NCBI GenBank assembly: GCA_947503835.1
Contig: CANNFM010000006.1
Span: forward strand, 124,001 to 188,000
From: an uncultured Aquimarina sp.
GTDB taxonomy: Bacteria; Bacteroidota; Bacteroidia; Flavobacteriales; Flavobacteriaceae
DNA: 64,000 nucleotides
Direction: 5' to 3'
Made by a program: the position numbers and the translations under genes. The notes under the pieces were generated by a model. The model searched no databases and was not told where the DNA came from. It saw only the letters and a list, made by a program, of their open reading frames with translations. Shown piece by piece: positions 36,564-45,400 of this stretch. How positions within the stretch are numbered: position 1 is the first letter of the stretch; each line of letters opens with the position of its first letter.

Positions 36564-39500
36564 ATGGAAAACCCAAAATTTACTTTTGATAGGTGGCTTG
36601 ATTGGAAATCAATACTTGTCACACTACTTTTTTTAACATGTACATTACTATGCTCTACGGTAAGTAATGCTCAAGTAAATACAGGTGGTAGTGCAACCAC
36701 TGCAAATCATAACAAGCAGGTCATTGGTTACATTACCAATTGGGATGCTTGGAAAGCTGCTAGTGCAGGAGTTCCTTCTCAAGGAGCATTAACACATCTT
36801 AATATTGATTACTCTAAATATTCGATCTTAAACTTTTCTTTTTTTGGAGTAGCTGTAGACGGATCTTTACACAGTGGTGATCATAGGAATAAAAAAATTC
36901 ATTTACCGGGAGAAGTGCAACAGCCTAATGAACTTTTACATGGAAATGTATACGATAGTTGGGACATGCACCTCTTTTTTGGAGAGGTAGAGTATGTTAG
37001 TTATATTTCTGAAGCTCAAGCACAAAGAGCTGCAGCCTATGGCTTCGAAGCTCAAGCGGGAACTAGTATTTGGTCACACCCCAAATTAAGAATAAGTAAT
37101 GCTAGTGGTTTAGGTAGTGCACCTCTACCTTTACCTGTAGAAGGGGGCGCACCGGGTTTATTAGAATTGGCGCATCAAAAAGGAGTGAAAGTAATGGCTT
37201 CTATCGGTGGATGGAGTATGTGTAAGCATTTTCCTGAAATGGCTGCTGATCCGGTAAAACGAGCACGCTTTATTGAAGAGTGTAAAACACTTATCGATTT
37301 AGGTTTTGATGGTATTGATCTGGATTGGGAGTATCCAGGTCCATTCTCAGGTATGAATTTTACAGGTACTAACGCAGATTATGATAATTTTCTAACATTG
37401 GTTAGAGAAATAAGAGTCGCTATAGGACCAGATAAGTTAATTACTGCGGCGATGGCAGCCGATCCAAATAAATTGGAAGGGTTTAATTGGCCCGAACTCG
37501 TGAAAACGATGGATTATTTTAATATGATGACCTATGATTTTAATGGAGGTTGGTCAAACATAGCAGGTCATAATGCACCAGTATATCCTTATGATGGAGC
37601 AGAAGCACCAGATTTTAATTGGCAGGCAACATTCAATAAATTGACCTCAATGGGGGTTCCATCTAATAAAATTAATATGGGAGCACCCTTTTACGGAAGA
37701 GGGGTTGTTACTGATGGCGCAGCAGCAGTTAATGCTCCTACTGTAAAAAGAAATGAAAACATAGAACCTGATGGTGCAGTAGTTACCTGCGCTGATTATA
37801 CCAATTGGCCTAAAGGAGTATATGATGGTACACCAAATCATTTTTTTATCAAACAAAAAACCGGAGGAGGTAGTGGATGGACCCGAAAATGGGACGATCA
37901 AGCAAAAGTACCCTATATGACCAAAGGGAATTTCTTTTTGAGTTATGATGACGAAGAATCTATAACTGAAAAAGCAAAGTTCATCAATACAAATAACCTC
38001 GCAGGAACAATAGTTTGGACTGTTTTTGGAGATCTTGAGTTTAGTGGTTCTTCACAAACTTTGGGTCCTAAATTAAAGCGATGGTCTAGCGTAAAATCTC
38101 CTTTGGTTAACAAACTGAATGAAGTATTTGCTTCAGGAGGTACAGGAAATCCACCTCCAACAGTTTCAATTACGTCTCCTGCTCAGGGTAGTACTTTTGA
38201 AGCAGGAAGTACTGTCAATATTACTGCCAATGCAACTGATAATGGTAGTATCGATCGCGTAGAATTTTACAATGGATCTACGTTACTAGGTCAAGATACA
38301 AGCTCACCGTATACTTACAATTGGACAAATATTTCGGCAGGAAGCTATTCTATCATTGCGAAAGCTTATGATAATGAAGGGGCTAGTGCAACTTCATCGG
38401 TTTCAATAACGGTTAATGGCCCAGGCGGTAATGAGTTACCGGTGGTTTCTATAACGTCACCACAATCTGGAGCAACGTTTACAGCCGGCGCTACAATCGA
38501 TATCACAGCAAATGCATCGGATAGCGATGGAACAATAGAAAGAGTAGAATTTTATAATGGAAACACTTTATTAGGACAAGACACTAGTTCTCCTTATAGC
38601 TACAGCTGGACAAATGTTTCAGAAGGAAGCTACACCATTACCGTAAAAGCCTTTGATAATGAAAATGGTGAAGGTGCAGAAACAGTTTCGATTACGGTAA
38701 ACGGAAGTGGTGGTTCTTGTACAGCACCAGCTTATGTTCCCGGACAAGTGTATACAAGAGATGATGTGGTTTCTTATCAAGGAAATGAATACAAAGCTAA
38801 GTGGTGGACACAAAATAATGACCCAGTTACCAATAGAGAAAATGTTTGGGAATTAATAGGCCCTTGTAGTGATGGCGGAAATGGTGCTCCGACTGTATCA
38901 ATTACTTCACCAACAAGTGGTCAATCTTTTATACAAGGAAATAACGTAACCATAAATGCCAATGCTAGTGATAGTGACGGAAATGTAACTAAAGTAGAAT
39001 TCTACGTAGATGGTAATATGATTAGTGAAGATGCTTCAGCTCCATACACAGCTAGCTGGGCCGCGACTTTAGGAAATCATAGTTTTACAGCAAAAGCAAC
39101 AGATAATTCAAACAAAACTACAACGTCAACAGCAGTAAATATCAGTGTTACTTCTGATGGTGGTTGCACTGGTGATGGTTTCAAAGTAGTTGGGTATACA
39201 CCATCATGGGGTAGTATTAATAATATACAATACGATAAGTTAACACATATCAACTATGCATTTGCTATTCCAAGAGCTGATGGTAGCTTAGAACCACTTG
39301 CCAATGCAAGCAAACTACAACAAATAGTTTCTTTAGGACATCAACAAGGTGTAAAAGTACTAATCGCTGTTGGTGGATGGGAACTTGGAGATGGCGGTGG
39401 TGTCGATAGACGATTTTCAGAGTTAGCAGCAAACGCTTCTACTAGAACTGCATTTGTAAATACTCTGGTCAATTTTGTAAACCAGTACGATTTGGATGGT

Positions 39501-42374
39501 GTAGATATGGATTGGGAATATCCTCGTGAAGGCAATGAACCACAGCATTTTGAATTATTAATGCAAGAATTGGGGCAAGCAATGCACAGTAGAGGTAAGT
39601 TATTAACTGCAGCTGTAGTGGTTTCAGGGTGGAATGCCGATGGTGTATTAAGTGGTGTATTTGATGATGTTGATTTCTTAAATATAATGGCTTATGATGG
39701 AAACAATCATGGAACTATGGCCCAGGCTACTGGTGGATTAGACTATTGGTTAGGTAGAGGGTTACCCAAAGAGAAAACAGTACTTGGAGTACCTTTCTAT
39801 TGTAGACCGCAACCAGAAAGTTATGCAAATTTATTGGCAATGGGTGCTAGCCCTAATAGTGATTCTTTTCAGGGTAGAAATTACAACGGAATTCCTACAA
39901 TTAAAGCCAAAACCGAATTAGCACAACAGCGAGCAGGTGGTATTATGATCTGGGAATTATCTCATGATACTAATGATCAGTCAACTTCTTTACTTACTGC
40001 TATTAATCAGGTGGCAGGTGACCCTTGTGGACCAGACAATGTAGCTCCAACAGTAAGCCTTACGTCTCCAACTAGTGGGGCAACGTTTACAACAGGGAAT
40101 ACTGTAACTATTAGTGCAAATGCATCAGATGCAGATGGTAATGTGACTAAAGTCGCCTTCTATGTAGATGGAAACATGATTAGTGAAGATACTTCATCTC
40201 CGTATACTGCAAACTGGACAGCTACAGTAGGTAATCACAACATAACAGCTCGTGCAACAGATAATGATAATGCTGTAACTACTTCGTCTGCAGTTTCTAT
40301 TGCCGTAACCGGAGGAACAAATAATCAGCCTCCAACGGTTTCTATAACAGGCCCTGCGAATAATTCAACATTTACTGTAGGGAATAGTGTAGCCATTAGT
40401 GCAAATGCAAATGATAGTGATGGTAATGTGAGCAAAGTAGTATTCTATGTAGATGGAAACATGATTAGTGAAGATACTTCATCACCATATACAGCAAACT
40501 GGACAGCAACTATAGGAAGTCATAGTTTAACTGCTATGGCAACAGATGATGATAATGCGAGTAACACTTCTGTAGCTGTTAATATTACAGTACAGACAGA
40601 CACAGGTGGTGGTTGTGATGTTGCTCAATATGTTGATGGATCAGCCTATAATACGGGCGATACAGTACAGAATCTGGGTAAAAAGTACGAGTGCTTAGTC
40701 GGTGGATGGTGTACAGTAGGAGGACCTTATGCTCCAGGCGATGGCTGGGCATGGGAAGATGCATGGAAAGACCTTGGCAACTGTTCTGGAGGTACAAATG
40801 GAGCTCCTACAGTATCTATTACAAATCCAACAAATGGTTCTAGTTTTCAGGTAGGGCAATCAATAAGTATTACGGCTACTGCAAATGATCAAGATGGTTC
40901 GGTAACCAAAGTTGAATTTTTTGTTGATGGCGTTGAGGTTGCAGAAGACTTTTCTTCTCCATATAGCACCAATTGGATTGCTACACAAGGAAACCATACG
41001 CTTACGGCGCGGGCTACGGATAATTCTAATACAACGGGAGATTCGCAACCGGTAACCGTTTCAGTTGGATCTGTAAATCCACCAAATCCAGGAGGAGATC
41101 TTCCGAAGAGAATTTTGGTAGGATACTGGCATAACTTCATTAATCCAGCGGGTCCAATGAAGCTTAGTGAAATTTCAGATAAATGGGATGTAATTAATAT
41201 AGCTTTTGCGGTTCCTACAGTTCCTGTTGGTTCTACAATGACATTCACACCAGATCCTGCAATCTACTCAAGTGTACAAGAGTTTAAAAATGATGTAGCT
41301 TTATTACAAAGTAGAGGTAAAAAAGTATTGATCTCTATGGGTGGCGAAACAGGCGTTGTAGGTATAAACACACCAGCAGATGCTCAGGCGTTTAGTAGCT
41401 CTATGATTAATATAATTAGCGAATATGGTTTCGACGGTATGGATATTGATTTCGAGGGACAGTCAATTTCTCTTGCCGGCGGTGATACGGACTTTAAAAA
41501 CCCGACATCTCCAAAGATTGTAAACCTTATAAATGCGACCAGAACTATATTATCGCAATTTGGTTCTGATTTCATACTATCTATGGCACCAGAAACTTTA
41601 TTTGTACAGGGAGGTTTTAGTTCTTATGGAGGTCCGGCTGGTGCTTATCTTCCTATAATATATGCTTTCCGTAATGATATGGATTATATTCATGTACAGC
41701 ATTATAATACCGGGTGCATGTTAGGGTTAGATGGATTATGTTACTCTTCAGCTAATGCCGATTTTCATGTTGCTATGGCAGATATGTTATTGCAAGGGTT
41801 CCCTGTTGCTGGTGGAGCACAATTCCCGGCATTACGACCAGATCAGGTTGCAATTGGGTTACCAGCTACTGGTAGTGCCGCAGGTAGTGGATATACTGCA
41901 CCGGCAGAAGTTCATAAAGCATTGGACTATATTATCAAGGGACAATCTTTTGGAGGTAGATATACCTTACGTAATCCATCAGGATATGCCAATTTTAGAG
42001 GATTAATGACTTGGTCCATTAATTGGGATAAAGCTAGTAACTCAGGGTTTTCTAACCCGCATAGAGCATATTTAGATGGATTGGATAGTAGGGCAATACT
42101 TGCTCAAAATGAAGTGAGTACAATTAAGCTATCTCCCAACCCGGCATATGGCGATGTTGTAAACATAAATGTAGAAAGTGATATGCAAAATTCTTCATAC
42201 GATCTTCAAGTGTTTAACTCTAGTGGTATTATGGTATTAGGTTTCCGAAATATCAGAACTCAGAAAGGGGATAACCTAAACACTTTTGATATAAGTAGGT
42301 TAGAAGAAGGATTGTATTTCTATACAATTATTACACCGAAAGGTAAAACCACAGGTAAACTCATTAAACGTTAG
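36564..42374 (+). CDS. Secreted multidomain chitinase with three GH18 domains
   Basis: 1936 residues: signal peptide (to about 37); GH18-1 (about 50-520; GFDGIDLDWEYPG, E256); two Ig-like domains (530-713); CBM5/12 (719-769); Ig (774-863); GH18-2 (872-1156; DLDGVDMDWEYPRE, E985); two Ig (1161-1343); a four-Cys chitin-binding module resembling CBM73 (1352-1408); Ig (1414-1502); GH18-3 (1514-1840; YGFDGMDIDFEGQ, E1631); T9SS C-terminal sorting domain (about 1849-1936; LSPNPAYGD). All three active sites keep the D-x-x-D-x-D-x-E motif. Flavobacterium johnsoniae ChiA, a known T9SS chitinase, has two GH18 domains; this adds a third. It is followed by a terminator and heads the secreted-enzyme run. 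Confidence 0.93.
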   Translation: MENPKFTFDRWLDWKSILVTLLFLTCTLLCSTVSNAQVNTGGSATTANHNKQVIGYITNWDAWKAASAGVPSQGALTHLNIDYSKYSILNFSFFGVAVDGSLHSGDHRNKKIHLPGEVQQPNELLHGNVYDSWDMHLFFGEVEYVSYISEAQAQRAAAYGFEAQAGTSIWSHPKLRISNASGLGSAPLPLPVEGGAPGLLELAHQKGVKVMASIGGWSMCKHFPEMAADPVKRARFIEECKTLIDLGFDGIDLDWEYPGPFSGMNFTGTNADYDNFLTLVREIRVAIGPDKLITAAMAADPNKLEGFNWPELVKTMDYFNMMTYDFNGGWSNIAGHNAPVYPYDGAEAPDFNWQATFNKLTSMGVPSNKINMGAPFYGRGVVTDGAAAVNAPTVKRNENIEPDGAVVTCADYTNWPKGVYDGTPNHFFIKQKTGGGSGWTRKWDDQAKVPYMTKGNFFLSYDDEESITEKAKFINTNNLAGTIVWTVFGDLEFSGSSQTLGPKLKRWSSVKSPLVNKLNEVFASGGTGNPPPTVSITSPAQGSTFEAGSTVNITANATDNGSIDRVEFYNGSTLLGQDTSSPYTYNWTNISAGSYSIIAKAYDNEGASATSSVSITVNGPGGNELPVVSITSPQSGATFTAGATIDITANASDSDGTIERVEFYNGNTLLGQDTSSPYSYSWTNVSEGSYTITVKAFDNENGEGAETVSITVNGSGGSCTAPAYVPGQVYTRDDVVSYQGNEYKAKWWTQNNDPVTNRENVWELIGPCSDGGNGAPTVSITSPTSGQSFIQGNNVTINANASDSDGNVTKVEFYVDGNMISEDASAPYTASWAATLGNHSFTAKATDNSNKTTTSTAVNISVTSDGGCTGDGFKVVGYTPSWGSINNIQYDKLTHINYAFAIPRADGSLEPLANASKLQQIVSLGHQQGVKVLIAVGGWELGDGGGVDRRFSELAANASTRTAFVNTLVNFVNQYDLDGVDMDWEYPREGNEPQHFELLMQELGQAMHSRGKLLTAAVVVSGWNADGVLSGVFDDVDFLNIMAYDGNNHGTMAQATGGLDYWLGRGLPKEKTVLGVPFYCRPQPESYANLLAMGASPNSDSFQGRNYNGIPTIKAKTELAQQRAGGIMIWELSHDTNDQSTSLLTAINQVAGDPCGPDNVAPTVSLTSPTSGATFTTGNTVTISANASDADGNVTKVAFYVDGNMISEDTSSPYTANWTATVGNHNITARATDNDNAVTTSSAVSIAVTGGTNNQPPTVSITGPANNSTFTVGNSVAISANANDSDGNVSKVVFYVDGNMISEDTSSPYTANWTATIGSHSLTAMATDDDNASNTSVAVNITVQTDTGGGCDVAQYVDGSAYNTGDTVQNLGKKYECLVGGWCTVGGPYAPGDGWAWEDAWKDLGNCSGGTNGAPTVSITNPTNGSSFQVGQSISITATANDQDGSVTKVEFFVDGVEVAEDFSSPYSTNWIATQGNHTLTARATDNSNTTGDSQPVTVSVGSVNPPNPGGDLPKRILVGYWHNFINPAGPMKLSEISDKWDVINIAFAVPTVPVGSTMTFTPDPAIYSSVQEFKNDVALLQSRGKKVLISMGGETGVVGINTPADAQAFSSSMINIISEYGFDGMDIDFEGQSISLAGGDTDFKNPTSPKIVNLINATRTILSQFGSDFILSMAPETLFVQGGFSSYGGPAGAYLPIIYAFRNDMDYIHVQHYNTGCMLGLDGLCYSSANADFHVAMADMLLQGFPVAGGAQFPALRPDQVAIGLPATGSAAGSGYTAPAEVHKALDYIIKGQSFGGRYTLRNPSGYANFRGLMTWSINWDKASNSGFSNPHRAYLDGLDSRAILAQNEVSTIKLSPNPAYGDVVNINVESDMQNSSYDLQVFNSSGIMVLGFRNIRTQKGDNLNTFDISRLEEGLYFYTIITPKGKTTGKLIKR

Positions 42375-42388
42375 CCCTATGTAAGTAG

Positions 42389-42434
42389 AACCCTCTGATA
42401 ATACATCTTAACTGTGTATTGTCGGAGGGTTTTT
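42389..42434 (+). terminator. Rho-independent terminator after the triple-GH18 gene
   Basis: AACCCTCTGA (42389-42398) pairs with TCGGAGGGTT (42422-42431) over 10 bp with one G-U, 23-nt loop, and a run of five T ends the structure at 42434. It starts 15 nt after the stop codon. The following gene therefore needs read-through or its own promoter between 42435 and 42499. Confidence 0.75.
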
Positions 42435-42499
42435 ATTATTTTATTACACCTCTTTTTCTACACAATTCAATACTATTCTACCTTCTTAATACTAAAGCT

Positions 42500-45400
42500 A
42501 TGAAAGTAAAACTCCCTACATTTAACATATTAATTTATTGTCTTTTGATCTTCGGATCATTTTTCAGATTGAATGCTCAAAATAAACCCTTTCCTCAACA
42601 AAAAGATTGGAATGGGTGTATTAAACCAAGCAATGTATCCCAGCAACAAATGAATACTTCTGTACAGGATATGTACAATTACTGGAAGTCTAGCTTTTTA
42701 AAGCCCACCAATTTACCAGGAGGGTATTACATACAAGGAGGATGCACTGGTTGCAGTGTGCCTAGCAAGGGTACTTCAGAGGGTCATGGATATGGAATGA
42801 TCATTACCGCATTAATGGGAGGTTATGATGCTCAGGCTAAAACCTATTTTGATGGACTATACAAATTTTTTGACACACACCGTAGTACTATTAATTCAGA
42901 ACTAATGGGATGGAATGTTGCCGTAGATGAACGAACTAATGCATTCAGTTCTGCTGCAGATGGTGATATGGATATTGCGTATGCTCTACTACTAGCGCAT
43001 TATCAATGGGGTTCTGACGGTACCATTAATTATTTACAAGAAGCAAAGGATATGATCACCAATGGGGTTAAAGCCTCACTCATTCATCCATCATCTCTTC
43101 GGGTCATGATGGGAGATTGGGATAATAATGCTTTAGAGACTCGTTCATCAGATTGGATGACAGCACATTTTAGAGCCTACCGAAAGGCAACAGGAGATAA
43201 TTCTTGGGCGAATGTAGCGAACAAAGTATACCAAATGGTAGATCAACTTAATACCAACAATAAAGGGATTATGCCTGATTTTGTAGATGGAAATCCTGCC
43301 TCTCCTGATACTAATAATGCTACAGGAGAACCTAATTCACAACATTATTATTGGAATGCTTGCCGTACTCCTTTGCGAATCGTTACCGATTTTGCACATT
43401 ATGGAACAGAAGCAGCCAAAACACAATCTGATAAGTTTGTCAATTGGACAAAGACCGATATAGGAACAAACTTTAGCAGTTTTGCTTCTGGGTATGATGT
43501 TAATGGGCAAGTAATAGGTAGTCGTTACGGTCCAGCTGCCTTTGTGGCTCCTTTGGTAGCAGCATCTATTGCAAATAGTTCAAATCAAAGCTTTTTAAAT
43601 GCTGGTTGGAGTTATATACAAAACAAACAAGAAGATTATTATGGAGGAAGCATTAATTTATTAAGTATGCTGGTGATTTCGGGAAATTGGTGGATACCTG
43701 AAGAAGGAGATGTTACTCCACCACAGCAACAATTGCCATATGGCGGTACTGCATGGGGTATTCCTGGTAAAATCGAAGCCGAAAATTATGATCTTGGGGG
43801 GCAGAATATTGCCTTTAATGATCTTTCTACTGCCAATGAGGGAGGTTCTTATCGCGATGATGCTGTAGATATAGAACCCTGTTCTGAGGGTGGATATAAT
43901 ATAGGATGGACAAAATCTGGCGAATGGCTGGAATATACAGTTAATGTTACTGCTACAAAAACATACACATTAGAATCCAGAGTGGCAGCAATTACTTCTG
44001 GACAACGATTTCATATCGAGGTTGATGGTCAAAATGTAAGTGGTCAAATCAATGTTCCCAATACAGACGGATGGCAAAATTGGAGAACCGTTACCACTAC
44101 ACTTCCCTTAAGTTCGGGAGTACACACGATGAGAGTTGTGATGGATAGTGATGATTTTAACTTAAATCATTTAATATTCAAAAGTGAAACTACAAACCCG
44201 GGACCTACTATTGAAAATGAATTTTTTGATGATTTTACCTATACAGGATATTCAGATCCTGTTATGCAAGATTTTGGGTGGAATGTAGTAGACGGTATCA
44301 GTGGTCCGACCGAAGGCTCTATGTATAAAAAAGAGCATATTCAGTTTGTAAATGACCCTCAAAGATCGGGTAATAAAATTATGAATGTGATTAATAAGGC
44401 AGCTGGTACTGCTGCCAGTATTCAAAATGCAAGAATAGAGTCTCAAAAAATATTTTTTGAAGGTACGTATGCTGCACGGGTATATTTTGATAGCTCTCCC
44501 GCCAATAATCAAGATGGTAATGTAGAAACATTTTACACCATTAATTGGACACCAGATAATCCAAACTATTCAGAATTAGATTTTGAATATCTACCTTACA
44601 ATGTTTGGGGAGATAGAACTAAAAAAACGATGCATACGACCTCATGGGCACGCGCAGGAAGTGCAAGTGACAATGCAAATACTCAAATTAATAAAGACTA
44701 CCAAGGATGGCATGATTTGGTGATACAATCTGCAGATGGTCAAAATGTAAAATATTATATAGACGGGCAGTTGGTATCTACGCATACAGTTTCTAGTGGA
44801 GGAAATAGCGTGTATCCTCGTATGATCATGCAAATTGCTTTTGCAAACTGGATCTTTTTTAATGATGAAGTAGGTCTTAATCCATCAACTCAACAACGAA
44901 CAACAATGATGAAAGTTGATTGGGTCTATCATGCTAAAAATAAGTCTTTATCTCCTTTGGAGGTCACGAATAGAATCGAAACCATACGTACCAGTAATGT
45001 ACAAAGACTTAATACAATGGGAGGAGGGCCCCCTACAAATCAACCCCCAACAGTAACTCTTACATCTCCTGTGTCAGGAACTGTTTATACTACAGGACAG
45101 ACAGTAAATATCACAGCCAATGCTAATGATGTAAATGGTACCATCAAACAAGTAGAGTTTTTAATAGATAGCAATGTAATCGCTACCGACACTTCTTCAC
45201 CATATTCAACTAACTGGTCTGCTGCTCAAGGCATTCATACTATAAGCGCTATAGCAATTGATAATGATAATGCCAAAACAACTTCGCTTATAAATAATAT
45301 AACTGTTAATGCAGATACCGGAGGTGGTACTTGTACAGCACCACAATATGTAGACGGATCGGTATACAAAACAGGAGATGAAGTGCAAAATCTTGGTAAG

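Noticed and set aside
42419..42499. TTG at 42419 as the start of the GH8/GH19 gene
   Set aside because: It lies inside the terminator loop of the preceding gene. The ATG at 42500 is followed directly by a normal signal peptide.
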